Source of the DNA: Lingula anatina
Lineage: Eukaryota > Brachiopoda > Lingulata > Lingulida > Lingulidae
Assembly (NCBI RefSeq): GCF_001039355.2
Contig: NW_019775524.1
Span: 991,248-1,055,247, forward strand
Direction of reading: 5' to 3'
Length of the DNA stretch: 64,000 nt
Position 1 is the stretch's first letter; each line of letters begins with the position of its first letter. The position numbers and the translations under genes were made by a program. The notes beneath the pieces are model-generated. The model saw nothing but the letters and a program-made list of their open reading frames with translations. It was not told the origin of the DNA and made no database searches. Shown piece after piece: positions 24,127-55,500 of the stretch.

Positions 24127-25266
24127 ATGTCCGATCCTGTCAACTTGACGTACGTGACAAACGTCACCATTAACGGGTCAAGCGGTGACACAACAGAAAC
24201 TGGACAAAATGACCCTGAAACAACCTTGCAAATCGTTACTGCGGCAGTATTAGTAATTGTCACGGTGGTGGGAATTTTCGGGAACTCTCTTGTCTTGCTG
24301 GTGATCTTCACGGAGAGTTCCATGCGCACTGTGGCCAATATATTGTTCTTCAATCTAGCATTGTCCGACCTAATGTTTGTGATCGTGTGTTGCCCAGTTT
24401 TATTACTGGACCTGTTTGGAGTTCAATTACCAACATTTGTCTGCAAAACTGGGTTTTACTTGTTGTATAGCACGGTTGCGGTCAGCATATACTCAATAGT
24501 TGCCATCTGCTTGTTTCGATGCCTGGCAACGTCCAATCCTTTAAAATCTGCCTCGATTTTGACGAAGAAGAATGCAACACTCACTAGTGGCGCAATCTGG
24601 GTTTTTGCGCTTTCTATCAACATCCCTTATGCTGTGTATTTTAAATCCTATGATGATGGGGGATGCACAGACGATGTCCCAGAATTTCCGGAGGGGTTTT
24701 TCGAAGGGCTGGCCATCTTCAAGTTTGTTATGAATTTTGCCCTACCGTCATTTGCGATTGTCGTTTTATCGGTCCTGATTGTCGTCGTGATGCGTCGACA
24801 TGACAGGCTGCGCGCAGCAGCACGAAAGAATGGCAGCTACAGCGAAGGGAGCATCGCTGAGACGAAGAAAGTCGTTTTTGTCGTAGCTGTAGTGGTTTTG
24901 GTGTTTGAAATTTGTTGGGCACCTAGCAATATATGGAGTCTTCTTCGCAACATGGGGGTCGAAATCAAAGCGCCTCCTGAGTTGTTTCGGGTTTTCACGC
25001 TTTTGTCATTCAGTAATTCTGCAGTAAATCCCATAATTTACAATTTTGCTTCAGCCGATTTCAGACGAGAATTTCGGCGCATTTTTTATCGTTGTCTGTG
25101 TAAAAAGAAAATAGGTAAACTCGGCACTGCGGGCAATACGAATTTGTATTCGAGCACCGATTCGACGTTTGTTAATAATGCAGACAAAAGGAAGAGCGAC
25201 AATGAGGGCGTTGAATCGCATCCTCTTGTTGTTCACAAACAAAATTCAGACAGTCAAAAAATTTGA
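24127..25266 (+). CDS. Class A (rhodopsin-family) peptide-type GPCR, intronless coding region
   Basis: A 379-aa receptor with seven hydrophobic segments. N-glycosylation sites are at N6, N12 and N16. GNSLV in TM1 has N53. LALSDL in TM2 has D81. C106 and C180 can form the extracellular disulfide. W158 is in TM4 and P207 in TM5. CWAP in TM6 is at 263-266 and NPIIY in TM7 at 301-305. A basic helix 8 is followed by cysteines C323 and C325, and a Ser/Asn-rich tail. The overall style recalls galanin, allatostatin-A or somatostatin-like peptide receptors; the ligand cannot be read from sequence. The DRY motif is replaced by FRC (130-132): Arg is kept, Asp and Tyr are lost. The start ATG gives a normal-length extracellular N terminus. 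A promoter and non-coding exon about 7 kb upstream probably belong to it. A possible ATTAAA poly(A) signal is at 26271. Confidence 0.93.
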   Translation: MSDPVNLTYVTNVTINGSSGDTTETGQNDPETTLQIVTAAVLVIVTVVGIFGNSLVLLVIFTESSMRTVANILFFNLALSDLMFVIVCCPVLLLDLFGVQLPTFVCKTGFYLLYSTVAVSIYSIVAICLFRCLATSNPLKSASILTKKNATLTSGAIWVFALSINIPYAVYFKSYDDGGCTDDVPEFPEGFFEGLAIFKFVMNFALPSFAIVVLSVLIVVVMRRHDRLRAAARKNGSYSEGSIAETKKVVFVVAVVVLVFEICWAPSNIWSLLRNMGVEIKAPPELFRVFTLLSFSNSAVNPIIYNFASADFRREFRRIFYRCLCKKKIGKLGTAGNTNLYSSTDSTFVNNADKRKSDNEGVESHPLVVHKQNSDSQKI

Positions 25267-25270
25267 ATAT

Positions 25271-25287
25271 GGGGGGGGGGGGGGGGG
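25271..25287. repeat. G homopolymer run
   Basis: About 17 G residues, four bases after the GPCR stop codon. Confidence 0.9.
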
Positions 25288-25938
25288 TTAATTGGAGAAA
25301 GTGGAAAATTCTATTCCCCTAGTGGCCCAACTGAAGAAATGACATAAACCTACGTCATAAAGGACTTTTTCAGCCAAAAAGGCTGTTCTTTTAAACTAGA
25401 CTAGAATGAAAACGGAACTTTGACCTGATTTTACACGATAACATTACACTGACATTTAAGGTACCAGTAGGGCCTACTCAACTAAGGTAGTGACTATATA
25501 CACCTGCATCTGTAAATTGTAGGCCAACATCTACCTACAGGTAGGCTATCTACCGGGTACCTATTTAGAATGATAAACGTTGTGTAGTTTCTAATAATTG
25601 CCCCTTGACAGATACTATTTTTATGACTTCTTCATTCAAAAAAGTAAAGCATTTTATATAGATGAACCGGTGGAGTGGAATAAGCTGTCGCTTTATGGGA
25701 GATAAATATTATCACTGGATTCATTTAAAAAGGAGCTGAAAAAACAGTTTAAAATGTTTATTCATGAATTTGTTTATATTTTTAAAATGTTCAACAATTT
25801 ATTGATAATATGAAGTTTTTTTAGCATGTATATGTTTTTTAAATGTTATTTTTGTGGTCATGTTTTTTTAGAAATCTGGTGGAGTGTTATTAACACAGTT
25901 TTATGGATTTTACTGGTAAACTTTGAATGCATATTTTA

Positions 25939-25942
<4 letters not shown>

Positions 25943-25990
<48 letters not shown>
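25943..25990. repeat. (TTA)n microsatellite
   Basis: About 16 TTA units. They cause the poly-Tyr and poly-Ile artefact frames here. Confidence 0.9.
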
Positions 25991-25991
<1 letters not shown>

Positions 25992-27016
25992 GGTCCACGT
26001 GGTCCGATGGCAAACACATATTTCAGAATGATTTTGATAATCGCCATTTTGGTGGTAAAATGGAATTTATTATATTTCTGTGTTGTTTACAATGTATTTA
26101 CTGCTAAATTTTAAATCTCATATAAAGATTTGTTATCTCCTTTATGTCGCCTTGTTTGTAGAACACTCACAGTGCTCTTATACTGACGAGTATATTTTCA
26201 TATATACAAGAGACGTTCAGTGTTCAGTAGGCAGAATGAGTTTATTGCCTGTTGTTAAACCTTTTGTGATATTAAACTGTCTATCCTAAATAATTTTTTG
26301 TGGGTCAAAATTTCAACGGGTGTAAAGTTGCTAATTGTTCAAGTTTTAAAGGATTTGCAGAGAAGATGAAAGGACTGCGAAAATTGATTTGATGTGAACT
26401 TCTCTCCCAAATTGGCTCCTAGGAACATCAAATCTGAAATTTGACCGTGATGGAATTCTCCATACTACGTACATCTGCTTCTCTATTCATTTAATACTAA
26501 AAGGGAAATCATTATTTCAAACAAAAATTCATGCAGATCGAGTTGCTCCCCTTTCGAAAACCAAAAAAAAAAAAGTTTCGAAAAAAAAATTAAAGCGCAC
26601 GAGCAGCGGGTTAATCAAATGTACCGTAACACTATCAAAAAGTGTTCGAATAAATACAGGATATTAACAGACAAATCCAAAACCATTTAGGTATCAAGGG
26701 AAATAAAAAACTGAACATTGGTCTCCAATGATGAAACAGAACTCGTCTGAAATTCCACACAGTCAAATTTTATCCTGAGAAACTCCTGTATTTCTTAATT
26801 CAGACCTTAAAGATGATAAAACCCCCTAAATAAAAGTATATCTAAAGCGTGCTTTGTGTAGTAATTGTTTTCTAGGTCTTCTCTGGTAGCCATGTCAGCT
26901 CGCAACATCTGTATTATACACGACACAGGACCCGCACTGTGATGCAAAACACCGACGTCGTGACGTGACAAACAAGACCTTGCTCGGTGAAGGTCAGGAA
27001 TGTAGATGTCGTCTTA

Positions 27017-27400
27017 GGCTCTATTCCCATAGATTTTAGATCGATCTATCCCCGCGGGAAGTCTCACTAGATTACTTTCAGATAATCCGGCTTAAATGTC
27101 CGTCCCGCCTACTACAAGCTGTAAGGGGTTAATTAACTTTCGTGTCCGCCCGGCTGACANNNNNNNNNNNNNNNNNNNNNNNNNNNNNNNNNNNNNNNCA
27201 TAGATTTTAGATCGATCTATCCCCGCGGGAAGTCTCACTAGATTACTTTCAGATAATCCGGCTTAAATGTCCGTCCCGCCTACTACAAGCTGTAAGGGGT
27301 TAATTAACTTTAGTGTCCGCCCGGCTGACAGCTATTTAGCGTGAATCCCCAGGGAGTTAGGTCGATCTAAAGTAGGTCGATCTAATCTATGGAAATGGGG
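27017..27400. mobile_element. MITE family A copy 1, split by an assembly gap
   Basis: The ends CTATTCCCATAGATTTTAG and CTATGGAAATGGGG are inverted. The interior GGCTTAAATGTCCGTCCCGCC and AAGGGGTTAATTAACTT sections match the copy at 53013-53229 in reverse. The region contains 39 N and a repeated 132-bp left half, so its true length is shorter than shown. More A-type sequence at about 27596-28030 suggests adjacent copies. Confidence 0.6.
27160..27198. other. Assembly gap (39 N)
   Basis: Unknown bases flanked by 27028-27159 and 27199-27330, which are identical apart from one base (C/A near the right end). This is the signature of a gap bridged by two copies of the same sequence. Confidence 0.95.
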
Positions 27401-27405
27401 TGTTA

Positions 27406-27592
27406 GATGGAATTCAGAACAGCGGACTACCAGATCTGCAGATCAAATATGGCGACCCACTAAAAAGCTTGCCGCTTAATTTCCGATTAGGCACTGAACA
27501 AATTCCAAGCGGGGATAAAGTAACAAGCATTCAAGTGGGTCGGCCATTTTTGATCCGCAGATCTGGTAGTCCGCTGTTCTGAATGCGCCCTC
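27406..27592. mobile_element. MITE family C copy 2
   Basis: The left arm ATTCAGAACAGCGGACTACC and right arm GGTAGTCCGCTGTTCTGAAT are inverted. The match extends inward through GATCTGCAGATC / GATCCGCAGATC. The left terminus is diverged. Confidence 0.7.
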
Positions 27593-27595
27593 TAA

Positions 27596-28030
27596 ACTGC
27601 AATCAACTTAAGCGGCTTAGATTTCTGTCCCGCCCACTGAAGCTGATGGGGGTAATTAACTATCGCCTTGCAGCTTTAGGCGTGTCAGACATCTAAGGCT
27701 GCGTTCACATGAAAAATCTATTTTCTAAAAATCTATTTGCGGTATCTTGTGATCACGGTCTGTGCCCTGAATACCCCGCGGCGTAATTACTGGCAGCGCC
27801 GAGAATTAATTACAGCTTTGGAAGTAACTGGCTCGCGCTGCCCGTAATTACGCCGTGGGGTATTCAGGGCACAAACCGTGATCACAAGATACCGCAAATA
27901 GATTTTTAGAAAATAGATTTTTCATGTGAACGCAGCCTAAGCCGCTTAAGCTGAAACAATTTAGCGAGAAACTCCGTGGAGATGAACCAATCCTGTTAGA
28001 TCGATCTAGCTATGGGAACCCAGTAATAGG
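27596..28030. mobile_element. Family A-type element carrying an inserted hairpin MITE
   Basis: The left part (AAGCGGCTTAGATTTCTGTC, GGGGGTAATTAACTATCGCC) and right part (AAGCCGCTTAAGCTGA, GTTAGATCGATCTAGCTATG) look like arms of a family A relative. They are separated by the hairpin element at 27697-27937. Outer limits are approximate. Confidence 0.5.
27697..27937. mobile_element. Near-perfect hairpin MITE with TAA target duplication
   Basis: Arms of roughly 95 bp starting GGCTGCGTTCACATG are almost exact reverse complements. They run through TCTTGTGATCACGGT and CCCTGAATACCCCGC, and enclose a short centre of about 50 bp. TAA occurs directly on both sides (27694-27696 and 27938-27940). The arms are so similar that the insertion looks recent. 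No coding sequence. Confidence 0.85.
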
Positions 28031-30677
28031 CCTAGTCTCTGGAGTCCATCATACAAGTAAATAGGTTCGGGGAACCATTACTGAAACACGAAGGGGTGAG
28101 GAGGATTCAAATTAATTATACATGCACACAGCAGTGACACTAACATGATTTCATGCACAGGGGATGCTTTGAGGAAATCGGCCATAATATCTCCGTAAAA
28201 AATCAAATTCGGCTGTAGGAATAATTGGCATGTTTTTCGTCATTTTTGAGTAAATTTGTAAAAAAATTATAATAATAACATTTTAAGGGATTGAATTCCA
28301 CACTCGATTCGAAGGACATGTCCAACGACCTGTGGATTTGGCCCTTGGAATTACGTTCACCCCCCCCCCTCCCCCCCCCTCATACGGATAATTACAATGG
28401 GACACAGCCACACAGTAAAAGGAACTGCGCTAGGCAGTCAATTAATATGAAGCGCATTGCTTGGTCAATAGTGTCGACTCCACGATTAAATGACGTAAGG
28501 TGATGCACACCGTTTGATATTTGATTAATCCTCGGTTTTCAGTGGCTTTCTCTCAATGTTCAGCGGCTCCCTGCTGTTATCGGCATTGACCGAACTAACA
28601 CCATCCGTGTTTTTCATGTTTTGTCTTAACTATGGCTTTACAGCTTGTATTCAATACTACAATATTTAAGCATTTTTAAAGGATTTTAGGGTAAATAAAT
28701 ATCATTTGTAAAACGTTAATCAGCAACACCGATACAAACCATTGACGATCGCAATCAGATAGAGAATACCGTTTCTCTATGCAATTCTGATCAGTTCAGA
28801 AGCTGAACTTTCCCTCGACTTGACGAATAGTCTCCGGAGAGTAACCAGCTCAACACATTCGTCCGCTTTGTCACTCTGAATTGCAAGTGTATCACTTATT
28901 TATGAATCAATTATCCAGACGGTAAAAGCCTGTTATTGGGATTGCTGTGATTATGAACCGACCAGTAGCTGACAAACTTGCACCGGCGCTGAGTAATCCG
29001 ATCAGTAACACAGAATAAAAATTTTGGTATATACCAAAACTTTGAAAAGACATCACTGGAGTGAAGAGATCCTTATTCTTGTGCTTCCATATTAAATCAG
29101 TTTGGTTAACTTCCAAATCTCGATCGAATTTCATCTTTTTTCTTAAAGCGATATTTATCGTATACGACCGCAAAAACAGTAAGCCGTACGAGACAAAGGT
29201 AGTCTGTGTGCAGCACAGTTACGTCACATCACTGTGATGGCGTCATATCACGCGGTTACGTCACAAGGATCAGGTGCCCACCAAAGCACATCTTGACGGA
29301 ATATTTGTCCATTAGCTTTAAGTATGGCGCGCTTTCTTCTATGAAAATAGAAGATATCTTTAATACTGTTATATGAAATGAAAACATATTTCATGACTGA
29401 AATAAATTTCCTAATCAAAAAGACAAACTAGACGCATGCCTTAGAATGTACTTCTTATTTTTATTTCTATAATTTTGATGAACAAGACAATTTTAGTTTT
29501 AATATCGAAACAAAGTAGTAGTACTAAAATTTTATAACTGTACGTATTAATTATGATAAAGCGAACAAAACACATAAATGTGTAGTTTCAATTAAAGCAA
29601 AAAATTTAAAGTAAATAAAAGTGCTAAATTCAAATCACTAATAAACTCATACACTGTAACAATTAATGGTTACCACTGAGTCGACAATATAGCAGAAAAC
29701 CTTGAAGCTGTAACCAATACTAATGAGAGCAAATGTAAGCCGAAGGTAATGAACATTTTTATGTGTAAAAACACTAAAGTAAAGCAATCAAGTAAACATA
29801 ATTCATTAATTAGCTATAGTACGTAGAAAATATATAACAGGACCAAGAAAAGTTGGTTGACGAGCGAGAAAAAACTTTATTATTATTTTCAAAAGGGGGG
29901 TTCTTTTTGCAGAAAAAAGTGAACCTATTACAATGAAACTTTTGCGGACCTAGATCAAACTTTACCCAGAATGGACCTTTCCCTGATAAAAAGGGTGTTT
30001 CTTTTGAACACCCCACCCCCTCCCAGCTATGGGCCTGCGGTTGGAACTAGACAAGCACCTTGTTTTTTTCTTCTTCACACATACAGACACGGTAGCACAG
30101 CGCTGGCCTAAAAACCATCTACATACAGACAGTACAATTTAATTGAATTAACGCCTATTTTCCGACACCGCCACTCATTGAAGGCAATATGCACAAGCGC
30201 ACATATTAATTCAGTTCATGCGAAACTGGATTCTCCCTGGCCGATTAAAGCCGCCCATATTAGATTAACACTCATTAAATCTTACACAATGCACATATAA
30301 TTCTTGACAGGTTGGAAACACTGATCTGCCAGGGGGATACACACTCTGTCCTGGCAAACACAATTGCTCTGATGATTCAGGCCCACTGGGGCCTTGCAAC
30401 CAGTCAAGGAAGCACTGACCGCACTGCCCACTAAAGTAGTATACAAAATGAAAGTAATTTTGTAACAGACACTTAATTAGTGGACCAGTGTGGTCAGACA
30501 GAAGTCAGCCACTGCCCTGTGAGGGCCAGTAGTCAGGTGCTCAGTCTCTTGACAAAAGCACAGTGTAGCTGCAGAACAATTTGAAGCTTATATAATCAGT
30601 GGACAAAACCTCCTGTTAAGTTGTTTAATGAAAAAGAAATAAATAAATAAAAGAAGCAAAATGCATACAGACAGGAA

Positions 30678-30732
<55 letters not shown>

Positions 30733-31700
30733 AATTAAATAAATAAATAAAGCATGAACAGCTGACCTTATAACAAGTTGAAAAAACCTTCATTGTACAT
30801 ATTATGAAGAACCAAGCACCAAATGGATAACAGTAATTGATTACCTGCTACATTATAATGACTAGATATGCATCTCAAACACCAGAACCTGATGACTGAT
30901 CCTGAATATTGCTTTCTAACTGGTGCATGTGTGTGCGTGTATTTGTGTGTGTGTGTGTGTGTTTGTGTGTGTACGCATGCCAGTTAAAATGTAAATGGGA
31001 CACAAAAATCACATTTCACGATGACCTTCAATTGATACATCCAAATTTCACACACCCTATTCTGGGAAACTCATGTAGAATATAATAACTGTGGATATAC
31101 AAGTACAAAGCATGCTGTTTGTAAGCCTGAATACGTGAAAAAACTAGTGAAAAATTAAAAGAGAAATGTTTATAATCAATACCTTAGATTAAGGAGATCA
31201 GCCAGTGCTACAATGTATGCCTAGCGGTCATGGCAACATTGAGACAATCTCGCCTCCCTGGGGAGCATACATGAATAGCCTACAAGTAGTGGTGTAACTG
31301 GTCCTAAGAATTATCATCCCCAATAACTGCTTTATTCTCTACCATATACTTTTTTTTATGTTTCCAATTTGTTGATTCCTACTTACATTAAAAAAAAAAA
31401 CTAGATTATGTTCTCCATTTATCAATCGATTGGGTTTTTAATGAAAATATTAAGATTAACAGTAGCTACTGTACATGGCGCATGTTGAAAATTGAGCACA
31501 GTGCTCAAGCACAACCAGTAGCAATGCTGTCACACCTAACACACTGCAATGCCAGCAAACGTCACGATACATGAGGGCACACCTATAGCACTGTAATATT
31601 GAACATAAAAATACAAATCAAATGCACTAAATATCTGCAAAATGTCAAATGGCACACAAATCCGTCAAATAAAGCATTTGACTCCATAATTAATATGTAA
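28031..31700. other. Intergenic stretch without a supported gene
   Basis: AT-rich. It holds a C run (28363-28379), an (AAAT)n tract at 30677-30751 and a GT run near 30943-30971. No open frame shows a recognisable domain. The right part may include the espin 3' UTR. Confidence 0.5.
30677..30751. repeat. (AAAT)n microsatellite
   Basis: About 18 AAAT/ATAA units in a row. Confidence 0.95.
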
Positions 31701-31718
31701 ATACTATCAACACTTATT

Positions 31719-31724
31719 TTTATT
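31719..31724 (-). terminator. Possible poly(A) signal of espin
   Basis: AATAAA on the minus strand about 305 bases past the espin stop. It is in AT-rich sequence with other possible hexamers, so it is only a candidate. Confidence 0.3.
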
Positions 31725-32029
31725 AATTCTCTATTACTTATTTTTTCACTGGTTTGTCCCATTTTGCTGTAATTTTAGAGTTTACACAAAAAATATCAAA
31801 TGTACACAAAAACAATAGAAGCAAGTTTCTAGCTACATTTTGCTGTTATAATGTTTAAGATCTACAGCTATAGTTTTGATTACAATTGCTGGAATTCTTT
31901 GATTGTGTGTAATCAACACCTCAACTTCAATTCGACAACAACAAATTCTTCACTGTGAAAATAAAATGAAAGAAAAACTAAGGATTTAACTTGGATACTT
32001 TAATAAATGCCTAACTAAATACAATATTT

Positions 32030-52170
<20,141 letters not shown>

Positions 52171-52532
52171 TATTGTCTTTTTTTATGTTACCTGTTGAAA
52201 AACTTTAGTGAACTACTGCATTCTCTTAAAGTGTAAGGCAAAGTTCAGCTTATCTTATCCCCACAAAGAGTAGGTTAACTCGGTGTAGTAACTCACGCCT
52301 CTACACCTCCGAGTGTTTTTAAGTGCAAACACAACACGGAAGTAATGGGCTTGTCTTGTCAAATCTGGATGCCCTCTATCGGATCCTTTACGTATAATTG
52401 TTTACATTTTATCATGATTTCACGTGAAATAATTTATTGAACGGACCAGGAAGAATCAAAACACAAAGAGTTTCCCGACGTCGAGGGTCTCATTATATCC
52501 TTGTGAATAGTTAGGACACAGTTAGAATCAAC
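52171..52532. promoter_or_regulatory. Divergent promoter region between espin and NADK
   Basis: The two start codons face away from each other 362 bp apart. No TATA box is well placed for either gene. ACACGGAAGTAATGG and ACGTGAAATAATTTATTG are possible factor sites, but I cannot assign them. Minus-strand AACAG|GTAAC just before the espin ATG could be a leader splice acceptor. Confidence 0.6.
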
Positions 52533-55500
52533 ATGTCGGAGGCTGAAAGAACTTTCAGAGGTAAAAACGGGACACCGGTTGAAGCCGATGGCTACGACAA
52601 CACCGACCCTGCGTTACCACTTCCAGAGGAAGTGGCCAAGGAAATCGCGGAGATGAAAGTGAGCGATGGAAACTTTCGTCTTCAGAGAAACCGAGGGGGA
52701 AAGTAAGTATTTGAACAGAAATACAGATAATATTTGAAAATGTTTAGGGCATTAAAGTAAATAAATAAGATATATAAAAGTCATGAGTCTGTTAAAATGA
52801 CTCCAGCTTTTCAGTCACACTTTTTATATAGGGTTCATTCTCAATGAAATTATCTTTCTACATTAATGCAATGAGATTAACAGATAAACACGCCTCCTCC
52901 TGGCAGGCAATTATATTGAGCACAAAGAGGCAGGAATGTTAATCTGCTTACTAGTATTTATTTGCATTCAGACAGTCCCTGAAGAGTTGGATGTATCTAT
53001 GTAGAATGATAGAGTGCATTCCCATAGATTTAGATTGATCCATCTAGACCGACCTAACTCCCCTATAGGGGTTAACGCTAAATTGCTGTCAGCCAAGTGC
53101 GCACTGTAGTTAATTACCCCCTTACAGCTTTTAGTAGGAGGGACAGACATTTAAGCCGGCTAAGCTGACAGTAATCTAGTGAGACTCCCCACAGGGATGG
53201 ATCGATCTAAAATCTGTGGGAATGGGGTCATAGTTTCATTGGGAAAAGCCCTCAGATATTACTGGAAATTACGACAGAGAGGTTTTCATTATATAGTTTC
53301 CTGTTACAGTAGTTTGGTTTAATCGAGTGATCTCTTAGACCCCATGATTAGCTGAGATCATACTGAGGCATGAATAAGTCTGTAACATTGACTTTAATTT
53401 CCTGATCAGCTCTAAATGTCTCATAGTTCTAATTTCCTTCTCCTACTCATCATTTTTTTATCCTTAATACTAATAAAACTGCCAGTAAAAGCAAATGCAG
53501 AAGAAGCAGTGGAAGGTATATATTGGACACATTAGAGTTGTGCAATATAGACTTTGACTCTTATTTTTAAGTGTGTTTAATGTATCTCTAATGATTTTGA
53601 TGCATTTAACAAAGCAGAACGTTTGTCTGAAAATATTAGTTAATTGAGGTAAGAGTAACTACTAGTATCCTGCTGAAGTTCATCCATATGTTACAGTACT
53701 TACTAAATTACTTATCTCCAATATATCAGGGTTTGTATGGTCAGTAACTAGTTTTTGTGAACATGTGTATTTTGACACTGAGTTAAGTTTGTCTTTTTGC
53801 ACATTAGCCAGCGAGGATGTATAGCCGGCAGGGTGATAAAAAAGGGGTAAGTTTTTCCTTCTGTTTTATTAATCTTTTCTTTTTCATTTTAAGCTTTTTT
53901 TCAGTCTTGATTTTTCTCTTGGACCTTGCTCTGGAGGTTAGAGGTATAACATATGCGGTAGTGCTAGCCATTTTTTTTCACTTAGCCAAATCACTACTTT
54001 TTTTATCACTTTTTTCTCCAAATGATTTAGCCAACTTAAGTCAGTTTTAGCATTTGACTAAATTGGCGAGTGTTAGTGCTAACCCAGATTGTACATGTTG
54101 GGTTCATTTTTCCATCATTTTAATTTAAACTTTTTTTTTTTCATGATTGATCTCAGAAATAGTTTCTTGAAAAACCTTAAGATGAACCAAGAATCTTGGA
54201 TAAACTAGTATACCATCTCACTGGCTTAGCTTTGTCTATCTGATGAAGGGGTTGGCATATTAGAACTTTGCTCTTTTTTTAGAAGGTTCCCTTATTGTTC
54301 AGATCCCCCAATTGTTTGGTAATAATTATGCTATTAATATCCTTCTTATTTATAAAAAAAAGCTCTTTCTGTGGCATAGTATAAAAACTGTACATCTATA
54401 CATAATAGTTTTATTAATGGAAGTGTTTCCCAGTGTCCTTGTTTACAATTTTTTTCCTTATTTTGTCAACATGTAATGAATGAGTCCTCTCTGGTTGTTA
54501 CGTAGACAGCTAATTAAGGATAAGTCCAAATACATGAAACAGGAATCGTAAGTACTGTCTACTAGTAGGTGTTGTAAAGGTATCTGGTACATCCTGGTCT
54601 GCATGTCTTTATGTTATATGTACTTGTACATTTGGTATAATTATGTATTTGGTTTAAACTTTTCCATAAGAAAAAATATATATACCTTGTTGGTGTAGTG
54701 TTGTTAAAATGTGTTTGGTTTTATATATATGTGGGGGGGGGGGGGGGTGTGTGCATTAAAATAACTTGATGAAATTTTTTGACAAATGAAAGTATTTATT
54801 TAGTTCATTACATTTTTGCCCTTAATTATAAATTAATCATCTTATTTGTTAATCATCACAAGTGTATATATAGTATTCTGTATGTAGCATTAAGGGATCA
54901 AAGGGATTTATTATTTTGTCTGTCATACTCTGCTTTGAACAGTAAATGCATGAACTTTGGGCTCAATTGCAAATTCAGTTCATGGATTATGTATATGGCT
55001 TATGACTGTGCATGCTTTGATTTTTCATCTATACTTTTAATGTCTGCTTTCTAGTGGTAAAAGTGTTATTATTTCTGGGCATTATTTTACATTAGAAGAG
55101 CAGTTTCTCTTACAATAAACTTACTGTATAAACTTACCTTATTGACCAAAGTTAAATCAGCAGTCATTTTTTGAGGCATATGTGTGCATTTGTGTGTTTG
55201 TGTGCGTGTGCTTGTATGATGGGAGAAAGGGGGGGGGGGCTTGGGTAGCGCTAGCACTCGCCAATTTAGCCAAATGCTAAAACTGACTTAATTTGGCTAA
55301 ACAAAAAGGACTTGATTTGGCAAATTTTAGTCAAATTAAAGCTATTTTCATAAGAAATTGACAAAAAAGTGATGATTTGGCTAAGCGAAAAAAATTGCTA
55401 GCGCTACCCCGGGGGGGGGGGGGGGGTTGTAAAACTGTCTAATTTGCTCACTAGCCTGTTTATTTAATGATCCAAATTCAAAGTAGACTTTAAAATTTGC

